The notes under the pieces: model-generated
The model's database searches: none
What the model saw: the letters and a program-made list of their open reading frames with translations, nothing else
Told to the model about the DNA's origin: nothing
Translations under genes and position numbers: made by a program
Shown: piece by piece, positions 37,811 through 46,338 of the stretch
Position numbering within the stretch: position 1 is the stretch's first letter
Layout of the letters: each line of letters begins with the position of its first letter
Source: Mesonia aquimarina
GTDB lineage: Bacteria > Bacteroidota > Bacteroidia > Flavobacteriales > Flavobacteriaceae
NCBI RefSeq assembly: GCF_003667275.1
Contig: NZ_RCNV01000009.1
Coordinates: 62,001-126,000 of the forward strand
DNA length: 64,000 bases
Direction: 5' to 3'

Positions 37811-38150
37811 CCTGAATATAAAGCGGTTGACTTGTTAAATCGCTAACAATACTAGATTTGTAAAAATCAAACCACTCGTTAAACAACTTCCAGCTGAGTT
37901 TGGGGTAAGTACTTTCATCGATACATTGCCCAAAAAGCTCATTTATAAAAATCGATTTCCAGTATTTTGCTAGTTCTTTTTTAGGATCGTCCAAAAAGAG
38001 TTCGTCTTCCAAAAGGTAGCTGTTATAATCGCTCTCCTCAGAAGCTTGTTGCTTTTCCATATCTGGAAACAAAGCATTGCTCCAATCGTAAAAGGGCTGC
38101 TTAGGTACAATTAATATCAGACTGCGGTTGATGGTTGGAGGGAGTTTCAT
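37800..38150 (-). CDS. Hypothetical protein between RhuM and a methyltransferase
   Basis: This 116-residue protein starts with a hydrophobic strand (RSLILIVPKQPFYDWSNALFP) and is otherwise acidic and aromatic-rich. Flavobacterial relatives of similar length are annotated only as hypothetical. Its ATG overlaps the RhuM stop by four bases (ATGA) and its end overlaps the methyltransferase start, so the three genes are translated as a coupled unit. I do not recognise the family. Confidence 0.65.
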   Translation of the reverse strand: MKLPPTINRSLILIVPKQPFYDWSNALFPDMEKQQASEESDYNSYLLEDELFLDDPKKELAKYWKSIFINELFGQCIDESTYPKLSWKLFNEWFDFYKSSIVSDLTSQPLYIQDDE

Positions 38151-39160
38151 TGTTGTTTGTTTTTTAATTTTCGCTCCAGATCTTTTAATTCTTCCAAGTC
38201 TACACGATCAGCTTCTTTAGCATCAAACTTTTTTCTTTTGTCGTCAAAAGTTGCATAATGTTCACGCACCTTTTTTTCCATTTGCTTATGACTCACCTTT
38301 CCGGGATGATCTAAGACTTCAAAATCATTAAAAGCAATAATTTTATCCAGGTTTTCTTGCCAATAACGCATGGTAAGGTCTTTTTTATTTTTGGCGCGTA
38401 ATTCTGCAGTTTCTAAAAAAATCACTACCAAACGATTAAGACTGTCTATTTCATCTTCGGTTAAGTAATTTTTAGAAATAGTAATGTCTTGCTTACGTAC
38501 AACATTTCCCTTCCAGGTATTAAGCCCCATATTTAGCTTATTGGCATCCGCACGTTTTACAATAAGTTCAGCCGCAGTTTGCTTCGTAGTCGCATACAAC
38601 AGTTTATTTTGAGCTTCAGCAAAAAACATTTGAGTTGCTTTATCGGTTGGATCATAGTCACTACTTAAGCTAAAAAGATCCCGTACCTTTTGATAGAAGC
38701 GTTTTTCACTGGCACGTATATCGCGAATACGATCGAGTAACTCATCAAAATAATCTACACGACCGTCCGGGTTTTTAAGACGATCATCATCCATTATAAA
38801 GCCCTTACGCATATATTCTGCAAGATTTCTGGTAGCCCATTGCCTAAATTGTACACCACGTTTGCTGCGTACTCGATACCCCACAGCAAGAATCATATCT
38901 AAGGAGTAAAAACTAACACTATAATCTTTACCATCAGAAGCAGTTATTAAGTAATCCTTAATAACTGAATTTTCATTTAACTCCTTGTCTTTCAATACAC
39001 TTTTAATGTGCATGCTAATATTGGGTACAGAGGTGGCAAAAAGTTCTGCAAGTTGTTTTTGATTCATCCAGACATTACCATCACGAGCAAATAAAGCTAC
39101 CGAGGCCTTGCCATCTTGTGTGGTGTAAATAATGATGTTATTCTGCTCTTGTTCTCTCAT
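38147..39160 (-). CDS. RhuM family protein, full length
   Basis: This 337-residue protein belongs to the RhuM family first named on a Salmonella pathogenicity island. The N-terminal helix-turn-helix-like part includes VWMNQKQLAELFATSVPNIS, followed by FYSLDMILAVGYRVRSKRGVQFRQWA and a C-terminal helical domain with LNRLVVIFLETAELRA. Its biochemical role is not established. It is the complete copy; truncated relatives lie at 40025-40546 and 44667-44886. It is transcribed away from the gene graveyard toward the methyltransferase. Confidence 0.88.
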   Translation of the reverse strand: MREQEQNNIIIYTTQDGKASVALFARDGNVWMNQKQLAELFATSVPNISMHIKSVLKDKELNENSVIKDYLITASDGKDYSVSFYSLDMILAVGYRVRSKRGVQFRQWATRNLAEYMRKGFIMDDDRLKNPDGRVDYFDELLDRIRDIRASEKRFYQKVRDLFSLSSDYDPTDKATQMFFAEAQNKLLYATTKQTAAELIVKRADANKLNMGLNTWKGNVVRKQDITISKNYLTEDEIDSLNRLVVIFLETAELRAKNKKDLTMRYWQENLDKIIAFNDFEVLDHPGKVSHKQMEKKVREHYATFDDKRKKFDAKEADRVDLEELKDLERKLKNKQQ

Positions 39161-39226
39161 TTTTTATTTTGATCATTTTTAGAAACTTAATTAACTTCAA
39201 GCTTGCTATTTGCGTGCTCCCTAGCC

Positions 39227-39588
39227 CTAAAGGTTGTCATCACGCACTATTGAATTAATTTCAGCTACAACATTTTTATAATCAGTTAATACTTGCTTAT
39301 TCGTAAATCGGGTTTCTACAATTCCCAAATCGCTTAGGTATTTTGTTCTTTCTAAATCTTTTTTCTGCTGTTCCAAAGTTAGGTGATAGCCCCATCAATT
39401 TCAGACATTTTAGCTTATGACAATAAAAATCTAAAATATATCCCCCTATTGGATGCTGCCTTCTAAACTTAAATCCAAAGTTTAATTTCGGGTTCAGTCA
39501 TTTAAGCCCTTAACCTAGCCGCATTTTTAAATACCGAAGGCGTTGCCCCATCGTGCATTCCATTTATTTTTAACTTATCATTCTTCAT
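39227..39588 (-). pseudogene. Broken DUF559 endonuclease-like gene
   Basis: Translating the minus strand in shifting frames recovers a DUF559 (Vsr-like endonuclease fold) protein: MHDGATPSVFKNAARLRA, then an in-frame stop, MTEPEIKLW, a frame change to GFKFRRQHPIGGYILDFYCH, another change near SEIDG, and YHLTLEQQKKDLERTKYLSD to the stop at 39227. At least one nonsense codon and three frame changes show that it is dead. The 5' end overlaps the end of the map fragment. DUF559 proteins are common passengers in mobile or defence regions. Confidence 0.8.
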
Positions 39589-39830
39589 TATTTTAAATAA
39601 AATAATATATCATTTTTTTTGAAAACCCACCCTTTAGGGCCCGGAAAAGCATAGGTTTCAAAAGGAGCCGATTTTGCGCCATAAGACTTTAAAATATCCT
39701 CGCCATATTCATCTAGTTCTTTCGTGGACATCCCTATATGTGCGTATGCTCTCATTAATTTTAGTGTAGTTCCCACCACTTCACTAATTTTTTGCATTCC
39801 TACCAATTCAGCTTCTTTTGTTATCGACAT
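39588..39830 (-). pseudogene. 5' fragment of methionine aminopeptidase (map)
   Basis: The first 62 residues follow type I methionine aminopeptidase (GMQKISEVVGTTLKLMRAYA, SYGAKSAPFETYAFPG). After FPG the sequence changes to an unrelated tail of about 16 residues and a stop. All metal-binding residues of the catalytic domain are missing, so it cannot work. A second, shorter copy lies at 40579-40779. Confidence 0.8.
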
Positions 39831-39864
39831 GGTTTTTCTTTAATTGATCCTATAAAATTTGCCA
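39715..39864. repeat. Direct repeat: 5' end of map plus leader (copy 1)
   Basis: About 150 bases from AGTTCTTTCGTGG to the leader TTGATCCTATAAAATTTG recur at 40662-40815 with about 90 percent identity, spaced by roughly 950 bases. The shared leader shows that coding and upstream sequence were duplicated together. A RhuM fragment lies between the copies. Confidence 0.75.
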
Positions 39865-39874
39865 CTACTCCTAC

Positions 39875-40024
39875 CTACGAAATTACAACTTTTAAATGAT
39901 GCCAGCCCAAGCCAGAATAAAATTCAGCACTTCCATCAACCCTCAACAGTATTCTTTTAACATGTGGATCAGCTTCTATCGGAAAATTCAAGGAAACTGA
40001 TATTCTGTAAAAACCTGTAAAAGT
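39875..40024 (-). pseudogene. Unidentified coding fragment
   Basis: In the same frame as the truncated RhuM and directly after its stop codon, 49 codons stay open and read TFTGFYRISVSLNFPIEADP and onward to LGWHHLKVVIS. Composition is protein-like. I do not recognise it; it is not RhuM. Probably the 3' end of another gene joined by deletion. Confidence 0.35.
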
Positions 40025-40546
40025 TCATATACTTGCGTGGTACTTGCTGGGAACTTGCTCGGTTTTCTTATAAACCTCTTCTGCAGCAGTAAAATTCATT
40101 CGCAAAAAATTATCGGAAGTTTTACCTTGCTTTAAACGTTCATCATCTATGGCAAAACCTTTTATAATATATTCCTTTAAGGTCTTGGTAGCCCAAATAC
40201 GAAACTGTGTGGCTTTGGTAGAATTCACCCGGTAACCTACAGAAATTATGGCATCTAAGTTGTAAAACTCAATGTTTCGTTTTACATCTCTGTCACCCTC
40301 TTTTTTAACTTGTGCATATTTTGCACTAGTTGCTTCTTTTTCTAACTCGCCCTCAGTAAAAATATTCTTAAGGTGCTTGGTAACAACCGATCGATCTACT
40401 CCAAACAACTCGGCAATTTTTTGCTGCGTAAGCCAAACTGTTTCATTTTTAACATAGATTTCAATTTTCACCTCGCCACTTGGGGCTGTGTAGAGAATTA
40501 ACTCACTTAGCTCATCACTGGGTTTTATGTTATTGTTTTTTTTCAT
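40025..40546 (-). pseudogene. RhuM family protein, truncated
   Basis: The 173 residues follow the N-terminal half of RhuM (VWLTQQKIAELFGVDRSVVT, IEFYNLDAIISVGYRVNST, QFRIWATKTLKEYI), then stop at about half the normal length of about 335. It is a different subfamily from the full copy at 38147, so it is not a simple duplication. The C-terminal domain is absent. Confidence 0.75.
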
Positions 40547-40578
40547 AGGCTTGTTATATCTTTAAAAAGGCGACCACC

Positions 40579-40779
40579 TTAGACTTTGTATGCTATGCGG
40601 TTGGTTTCTTTTATCATGCTATTTCTTTCTTTGTGGAGTGTTGTTTCCAATTTAGAAATAAACAGTTCTTTAATGGACATCCCTATTTGTGCGTATGCTC
40701 TCATTAATTTTAGTGTAGTTCCCACAACTTCACTAATTTTTTGCATTCCCTCTAATTCAGCTTCTTTTGTTATCGACAT
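40579..40779 (-). pseudogene. 5' fragment of methionine aminopeptidase (second copy)
   Basis: The first 39 residues match map (MSITKEAELEGMQKISEVVG and onward to GMSIKEL), followed by 27 unrelated residues and a stop. It shares its leader with the copy at 39588-39830. It cannot be active. Confidence 0.75.
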
Positions 40780-40894
40780 GTTTTTTTCTTTAATTGATCC
40801 TATAAAATTTGAAGACCCACTCCTAAAAGTTGAAATAAAGCCCTGTGTTTTATTGGTGATTCGAGTGCTTAAACTTTCACGTTGTATAACCTAT

Positions 40895-41488
40895 TTAATC
40901 AACTCCTAAATCATTTACGAAAGAATGATGTACTTCAATTTCGCTTATCGGAACACCTATTCTATCTTCTGTTATTCCACAAATGATTCGTTCAACCTCA
41001 TATTTACTTGCTATATTTTCAATATCGATTAGTTCATCTCGATTGAGAGATATTGTCCAATCGACTAATTGTCTGATTGTTCCTTTTGAAACTGGAGTTG
41101 TTCGCTTAATGGTTTTAATACCAAAAATTTTTACGTGAGAACCTGCACCCGGATTAAAATCGAGTGTTACCAACTCAGGTAATTCAAGTCCGAGTTCTGT
41201 TTTCAATTGACTCCATTTTTCTTCCAGTTCTGTTTTCGTGAATAATTCCGATATTTTCATATCAGGTCTTATTTCTTTTTCAGTTGAAATCAAAATTCTT
41301 AAGGCTTTTCTAATTCTATAAAACACTATTTGAGTCAGACACTTATCGGTTGGAGTTGAAATAATTTTACGGAAAACAATATCCGCAAATTCCTGAACCG
41401 TACGTATTTTTTCCGCTTCAGAATCCTCAATGCGTATTCCGAATTTTTCCTCAATTGTCATCACTAATTCTACTGAATCTAATCCCAT
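40895..41488 (-). CDS. Acyl-carrier-protein-like protein with a C-terminal extension
   Basis: The protein starts MGLDSVELVMTIEEKFGI, the phosphopantetheine attachment motif (D-S-V/L) of acyl carrier proteins, here at the very N-terminus. An in-frame stop 12 bases upstream shows that helix I is missing. Residues about 1-50 are carrier-like; about 55-197 form an acidic alpha/beta extension of unknown type. At 197 residues it is more than twice a normal ACP. No fatty acid or polyketide genes are near. It may be a specialised carrier or a decayed one. Confidence 0.6.
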   Translation of the reverse strand: MGLDSVELVMTIEEKFGIRIEDSEAEKIRTVQEFADIVFRKIISTPTDKCLTQIVFYRIRKALRILISTEKEIRPDMKISELFTKTELEEKWSQLKTELGLELPELVTLDFNPGAGSHVKIFGIKTIKRTTPVSKGTIRQLVDWTISLNRDELIDIENIASKYEVERIICGITEDRIGVPISEIEVHHSFVNDLGVD

Positions 41489-41551
41489 TATCGATTTGAT
41501 TTAAATGTTATAGGTGAACCGGAATGAACTATATCAGCTCTTGTAGCACCC

Positions 41552-42262
41552 TTAAAATTCCGGACATAAGTTTGTATTGGCAGGAGAATAGAAGCCTTTT
41601 TCAATTGCAATTTTATCATTCCCCATGCTAAAACAACATAAAAAGCCTCCGAGCCTAGCATTCGTTTGCCACGTATTAAATAAACCATAGGAAGCCCCTA
41701 TTCCTTCATAAAAATATTGATCGTTGCTTAATTTGTATTGAGTCAAGTAATTCGTTCCTATTTTTATAGAATCAATTGCGCTTACCGTTGCGTTGTAGGT
41801 ATTCCATTTATAATTTAATGTATCGCCAAGCTGAATATTAAAATCTGCATATACTTCTGCTGTACTTTGATTTGGAGCAATGTAAACCACTACATCAGCA
41901 TTCTGTCGCATTGCCGCCACATAATTTATAGCCTTAAAAGTGGAGTTAAATTGTTGTACCCCACCGGAAATTGGCTGGTGATAGATAGAATCCAATTGTT
42001 TACTATACATTTTTTTGAATTGCAAACCATTAATAAGCGTATCACCTTCAAAATAGTATATTAATTTTCTTCTAATCTCTTTTATTATCCCATTGGCTTC
42101 GTCTAATTCTTCTAAACTTCCATTGATATACCATTGGTTAGCTTCAGCAACCATATCAATTGATTTATTCAAAACTGGCGGACGATCAGGTTCCGAATCA
42201 TCCTTGCTAGAACAACCTATCAATACACATAATAAAAGGAAAACTATATTTCTTCTCATCAT
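41552..42262 (-). CDS. Hypothetical lipoprotein
   Basis: This 236-residue protein has a lipoprotein signal (MMRRNIVFLLLCVLIGC, lipobox LIGC) followed by SSKDDSEPD. The mature part is beta-rich, with a pattern seen in small flavobacterial lipoproteins of unknown role and a cysteine pair (FLCCFS) near the C-terminus. It ends 63 bases before the ACP-like gene. I do not recognise a family. Confidence 0.65.
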   Translation of the reverse strand: MMRRNIVFLLLCVLIGCSSKDDSEPDRPPVLNKSIDMVAEANQWYINGSLEELDEANGIIKEIRRKLIYYFEGDTLINGLQFKKMYSKQLDSIYHQPISGGVQQFNSTFKAINYVAAMRQNADVVVYIAPNQSTAEVYADFNIQLGDTLNYKWNTYNATVSAIDSIKIGTNYLTQYKLSNDQYFYEGIGASYGLFNTWQTNARLGGFLCCFSMGNDKIAIEKGFYSPANTNLCPEF

Positions 42263-42559
42263 ATCTTAGTTTAAATGCTTTTCACATATATAGCGCAACG
42301 CATTTATTCAGTTTAGCGTAAACTACCTCGAGGTATTCCACCCTTTGGCGGTATCAATAAAAAACCTTCACATCAAAAAAAAGAAGCGCTATACGGTGTT
42401 TTAAAGTTAGAGTTCCTCAATACAGTACTCACAAGCCAAGTAAACAAGTACACAGACTTGTAGGATCCTTCATTTTCATGGCCGGATTTATAAAATTACA
42501 CTATTTCAATTAAACTCGCTAGTTGCAATTAGCAATGTTGCTTGCTGAGAAGGTAAGTT
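42263..42559. other. Intergenic region, nothing recognised
   Basis: About 300 bases. The only structure is a short near-palindrome CTACCTCGAGGTATTCC around 42325-42345. No open frame or promoter box of note. Confidence 0.4.
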
Positions 42560-43123
42560 TTAAATTTTTACGACTCCTCGAAAGCCTCTTGAGGCATAAT
42601 ATGATTCTGCCCCGTTATGATAGATAAATACTTGCCCATAGCGGAAATCTCCAAAAATAGCTCCTCCTAATTTTCTAATACGTTCAGGGGTTTCCAGCCA
42701 ACTGGATGTTTTCGTATCAAATTCATTTATCTCCTGTAATTTCCTGTACTGGGCTTCATTCATTAATTCAATTCCCATTTTCGAGGCGAGGTCTTTAACG
42801 CTGTCAGCGGGCTTAAATTTTTTTCGCGATTCTAAAGCTTGTCTGTCGTAACAAAGACTTCTCCTGTTTGTTGGACTTTCTTTAGAAAAATCACAGAAAA
42901 TATATTCCTTATTACTTTTATTAAATTCCAATAAATTTGGCTCTCCCCCGGTCTTTTCCATTTCGTGAAGCGACCATAATTTATCCAACTGCTGCTCTAG
43001 CTTACTTCTTAAAGCTATCCAATTTAAATCCCCTAACCTATCTTGACTATTTTCAATTCTAGATTTTAAAACCTCAATTATTGATTCCGTTTCTTTTTCT
43101 GATAGATTTTTAATTGAAAACAT
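42560..43123 (-). CDS. DUF4256 family protein
   Basis: This 187-residue cytosolic protein matches the DUF4256 pattern: RLGDLNWIALRSKLE near the start, EKTGGEPNLLEF, FCDFSKESPTNRRSLCYDRQ, and the C-terminal FGDFRYGQVFIYHNGAESYY. The family is widespread in Bacteroidota and Firmicutes, with no known activity. It is complete and stands 22 bases after the following minus-strand gene, so both may share an mRNA. Confidence 0.85.
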   Translation of the reverse strand: MFSIKNLSEKETESIIEVLKSRIENSQDRLGDLNWIALRSKLEQQLDKLWSLHEMEKTGGEPNLLEFNKSNKEYIFCDFSKESPTNRRSLCYDRQALESRKKFKPADSVKDLASKMGIELMNEAQYRKLQEINEFDTKTSSWLETPERIRKLGGAIFGDFRYGQVFIYHNGAESYYASRGFRGVVKI

Positions 43124-43145
43124 AGTATATCAATTGTTAGTTTAA

Positions 43146-44462
43146 TTAGTTATTTGCTGTTTTAAAATCAATAAGATAGGCTTGTAACGGAATGTCATTT
43201 TTTGTTCTAAAGTTATTTGAAACCAATAACTGATAACGCTTATTGGGCTCTAAATCTACCGAAATTGTCCAAGCCTTATGGTCTGCTGACCAAAACCTGC
43301 CGTTGATGTCATTTTTTGGAAAAGCCTCGGGGCCTAAATCTCCAAAATCAATGCCTGTATTGTGTCCATTAAGCGGTGCTGAAAACAGGATCGTGATTTG
43401 TTTTGTTGTCGGGTCAACATGCTGACTGTTGTTTTTAAATTCTTTTATTCCAACTACTTGAGGGCGCTTGTTTTCAAAATTTTGATAAAGCTCCTCTAAG
43501 GGAGCTGAAAAAAAGGCTGACTTTGCTACAAATTCTTCAATTTCAGCATCATTTGTAAAATCTAATTCGATCATTTTTGTAAGGGCTTCCTTCTTATTTT
43601 CTTCCTGTTGGTAATAATTTTCAGCCATTTGATAACCTATATAGTAGCCTAAATCTCTTACGCCAAACTCGTTGGGATAATCACTCCAAAACCATTTGGC
43701 TTGATTGTTAGGGTAGAACATTTCCGCCTCAAATTTAGCCCTTACTTTTTCGGCGTTTTCTTTCCCGTAGGTAATGGCAGGGGTTGCAGAAGCTACCTTC
43801 ATGGCTAAGCTTGAAACAAACTCGGCTACACCTTCTCGTATGGCAATGGAAAGTAGGTTGTGCACCTGCGGATTTTGCTGGGTATGCACGTATTCGTGAA
43901 GGTTTAAAAGAACAATATCATCAATCGGGTTGCTGTTAAAATAAGTGCGCCTTCCATTTCTTATGTTTTCCGGAAATTCTTCAGAAATTGTGTTTTTATC
44001 TGCCATGGCTATTTCACTCCCTATAAGTACTAAACTGTCTAAAGTAGTTCCGCCGGTTCGTAAAGCCCCTATGGTAAAATATATTTTGGCGGGTTTGAGC
44101 GTAGGATAAAGTACACGCAATTTTTCAATTCCTGTTTCCAATTCCCTGCTAAATTGATCCGCTTTTAGAGTGTTTTCCTTCACCGAAGACCAAAACTTCG
44201 GATAATTATTGATAGCTGAAATATAATCTTGTGGCGTATAATTTCTCGCTTCTCTAATAGCTGCCAATCCCGGCGTTCCTTTTTGAAAATAAAGACTGTC
44301 CAGGTATTTATATTGTAAAATGGAATCTTGTGTCGAACGTATTTTATCGTAAGCTTTCCAAAAGTTTTGTATATCGGTGGTAACAATAGTTGAATGTTGT
44401 TTTTGGGATTGACAAGCTCCCAAAAGTATTGCAAAAGTCAAGAAGGCTAGAATTCTTTTCAT
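43146..44462 (-). CDS. Putative lipoprotein metallopeptidase with a C-terminal Ig-like domain
   Basis: This 438-residue lipoprotein (lipobox LLGAC) has a helical middle domain with HEYVH at about residue 189, which fits the zinc-peptidase HExxH pattern, followed downstream by EGVAEFVSSL, a possible third ligand (glutamate) about 25 residues later. Residues about 340-435 form a bacterial Ig-like (SbsA-type) domain with ITILFSAPLNG and WTISVDLEPNKRYQLLVSN. It would act at the envelope. The peptidase call rests on the motif alone. Confidence 0.65.
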   Translation of the reverse strand: MKRILAFLTFAILLGACQSQKQHSTIVTTDIQNFWKAYDKIRSTQDSILQYKYLDSLYFQKGTPGLAAIREARNYTPQDYISAINNYPKFWSSVKENTLKADQFSRELETGIEKLRVLYPTLKPAKIYFTIGALRTGGTTLDSLVLIGSEIAMADKNTISEEFPENIRNGRRTYFNSNPIDDIVLLNLHEYVHTQQNPQVHNLLSIAIREGVAEFVSSLAMKVASATPAITYGKENAEKVRAKFEAEMFYPNNQAKWFWSDYPNEFGVRDLGYYIGYQMAENYYQQEENKKEALTKMIELDFTNDAEIEEFVAKSAFFSAPLEELYQNFENKRPQVVGIKEFKNNSQHVDPTTKQITILFSAPLNGHNTGIDFGDLGPEAFPKNDINGRFWSADHKAWTISVDLEPNKRYQLLVSNNFRTKNDIPLQAYLIDFKTANN

Positions 44463-44666
44463 GGCTTGCGATTTTTTTAGATTTATATAACTCCTCTGCC
44501 ATCCCTGCTTCTATTTTCTTGAAGTAAGCTCATCGACGGACTCCCGCTCTCCACATAGAAAATAAAAATCACAGCACCTCAACCCGCATTTGGCATCTCA
44601 AATATACCAAAATTCCGGTTGAGAAAAGAGGGCGGTTTTTATTATCTATGGTATGGAGAGTCCCTT

Positions 44667-44886
44667 TTAATTTTCTTTAAAGAGCGCTTTCAGAAATTCA
44701 ACTCGCTTATCTTCAGTCCAATTATCGGTTAACATTGAAAAGTTATAGGCATAATTGTTTTTTGCTCCATAGAGAAAAATCGTATTCACACGATAACCCA
44801 CAGATAAAATGGTGTCCAGATTATAAACTATACGTTTTCTTTTAACTGATCTTTTTCCTTCTTTTTGAACTGGTAAGCTTTCCTTA
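44667..44886 (-). pseudogene. RhuM remnant
   Basis: The minus strand is open for about 70 codons and includes VYNLDTILSVGYRVNT, the RhuM core motif, then LYGAKNNYAYNFSMLTDNWT and a stop. The N-terminal half is absent and the part after the motif is not RhuM-like, so this is a fused fragment. It is the third RhuM trace within 7 kb. The region 44463-44666 holds nothing else recognisable. Confidence 0.65.
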
Positions 44887-44908
44887 CAAGTTAGAGATAA
44901 ATTTTCTA

Positions 44909-45196
44909 TCAGTGCCTGGGAAAATCCCTGTGTTGCTCTAAAATTCTGACCACGAAAGCTTCATCTTCTGCCAGTGTAAAAAATATAATATGTGACTGAT
45001 ATTTAAAGCGGTATAAATCACGTGTAATGTATCCGGCTTTACGACTTAACTCTGGTCTGCTGGTCAGTACTTCAAGATTTCCCTCAAGTCCTTTAAGGTA
45101 AGTTTGTGCCTGCCTTATACCAAATTGTAATATTCCATACTCATAAATATCAGCAATATCCATTACCGCTTTAGTGGAAAGTTTATAGTTTGCCAT
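44909..45196 (-). CDS. parE: ParE-type toxin (RelE/ParE superfamily)
   Basis: This 95-residue protein has the ParE pattern: YKLSTKAVMDIADIYEYG at the start, a middle LEVLTSRPELSRKAG, then LYRFKYQSHIIFFTLAEDEAFVVRIL ending with a HRDF. ParE toxins poison DNA gyrase. It overlaps the antitoxin gene by a few bases, in the usual antitoxin-first order. It looks complete. Confidence 0.88.
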   Translation of the reverse strand: MANYKLSTKAVMDIADIYEYGILQFGIRQAQTYLKGLEGNLEVLTSRPELSRKAGYITRDLYRFKYQSHIIFFTLAEDEAFVVRILEQHRDFPRH

Positions 45197-45440
45197 TCTG
45201 GCTTAATCTTTTTTCTACACTCTCCATAATATCTGTTACCGATTGTGAGCTAACACCACTTTCAAAGCCTTCATCTATAGCAAGTTTTAATTTTGCAAGT
45301 TTATCATTTCTTCTTTGATCTTGTCTTACTAGATCCCGAATATACTCGCTATCATTGGTAAAATGACCTTCCTCAATCTGGGACTTAATCCATTTCTCTT
45401 GTTGCTCGGTAAAAGTAATTGATTTTCTTACTGTACTCAT
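45183..45440 (-). CDS. parD: ParD-type antitoxin
   Basis: This 85-residue ribbon-helix-helix protein starts STVRKSITFTEQQEKWI, with GHFTNDSEYIRDLVRQDQRR, the ParD/CopG DNA-binding pattern, and a C-terminal toxin-binding helix. I chose the ATG at 45440 over a GTG at 45443. It overlaps parE and would autoregulate the module. Confidence 0.88.
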   Translation of the reverse strand: MSTVRKSITFTEQQEKWIKSQIEEGHFTNDSEYIRDLVRQDQRRNDKLAKLKLAIDEGFESGVSSQSVTDIMESVEKRLSQNGKL

Positions 45441-45562
45441 CACATTTCTATTTACGTAATACTATTGGTGCAATTTACAACTTTTTTGCATCACATCATA
45501 AATTATTTATAGTGCGTTCCAATAAAACGAATGTAGACCTTTTATGTTAGACCTCCCCCAAT

Positions 45563-45778
45563 TTAAACCATTCTACGTTCCAGGATATCTTTCCACTTCT
45601 TCCAATTGGGCATAATCAAAGTTAGTGTATTGTAAAAAGCTTTGTTATGCTTTGGGAATACAAAATGACACATCTTGTGTACCATAACATAGTCAATACA
45701 TTTTGAAGGTGCTTTTATGAGTTCCGGGTTGATCGTTATTATATCAATCGTATTACAACTTCCCCAACACTTGGCCAT
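45563..45778 (-). pseudogene. YgjP-like metallopeptidase fragment with a broken active site
   Basis: The 71 residues match the C-terminus of YgjP/DUF45 (M48-like) peptidases (YVMVHKMCHFVFPKHNKAFY, IMPNWKKWKDILE). In the family the zinc motif is HELCH; here the glutamate is replaced by lysine (HKMCH), so catalysis is lost. The N-terminal two thirds are missing. These genes usually accompany type I restriction genes, several of which lie just to the right. Confidence 0.75.
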
Positions 45779-45831
45779 TCTTCTAATATCTATATGCTAT
45801 TTTTCAATTTCGTGATAATCCAATATTTCTT

Positions 45832-45927
45832 CTATAAAGCAACGTCTTCAATAGTATTGTTACGCCACCAGTAATTTTCAAACTGAAGTCTGTCTTGCAC
45901 CTGTGCCTTAGAAATTTTTTCAACCAT
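45832..45927 (-). pseudogene. N-terminal fragment of an ATPase-like protein
   Basis: 31 codons from ATG to TAG read MVEKISKAQVQDRLQFENYW and continue WRNNTIEDVAL. This resembles the N-terminus of Bacteroidota AAA proteins that start with I-x-x-E-x-V-x-x-x-L-x-F-E-N-x-W-W. No continuation is found in any frame. Weak call. Confidence 0.35.
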
Positions 45928-46184
45928 TTTTAAGCTATTAAATACAAACAAATAGACAAAATTATTGCTCTTATTTTATCATTAAATTGCAATAAGAAAA
46001 ATATCTATTGTTTTTTCTCTTAGCATGGCTTTATTAACATCGGTAGCCTATTTTTGGTAATAGGCGGATACTACCTTTTGCGCATTGTTAACGCGTGAAC
46101 TCAGTGTTTGTATTTTTAACGCTGTATTTGCTTTTAACTTTAAACGATTTCATTTCTGATTGAATTGATGCACTGTCATTTTTC

Positions 46185-46295
46185 TTAATGCAAAATATAG
46201 CTCTTTTTTGCATCAAGAAGTTCACTAATGCAAAATATGGCTGTTTTTTGCACTAAGGCTTTGCTTAATGTAAATTATTACACTTTTTTACACAA
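46185..46295. repeat. Three tandem 40-bp units, each a hairpin
   Basis: Three units start at AATG 46187, 46227 and 46267, exactly 40 bases apart. Each holds an inverted repeat: TGCAAAA / TTTTGCA in units 1 and 2 (46189-46212, 46229-46252) and TGTAAA / TTTACA in unit 3 (46269-46292). In unit 3 both arms change together, so pairing or palindromic symmetry is kept. They lie just downstream of the AbiH operon. Confidence 0.8.
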
Positions 46296-46338
46296 AGCAA
46301 TTAAGCGTTGCCCTAAAGTACTAACGTGCACTTAGCGT

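Noticed and set aside
37800-38150. The 116-residue protein with RhuM and a methyltransferase was considered as a toxin-antitoxin module.
   Set aside because: No toxin or antitoxin motif is visible and the gene overlaps alone are not enough.
40586-40909. Plus-strand open frame of 107 codons.
   Set aside because: It is the shadow of the map fragment and its leader, with hydrophobic runs that come from the antisense of helical codons.
41488-41688. Minus-strand open frame of 66 codons between the lipoprotein and ACP-like genes.
   Set aside because: It overlaps the 3' end of the lipoprotein gene in another frame and resembles no protein.
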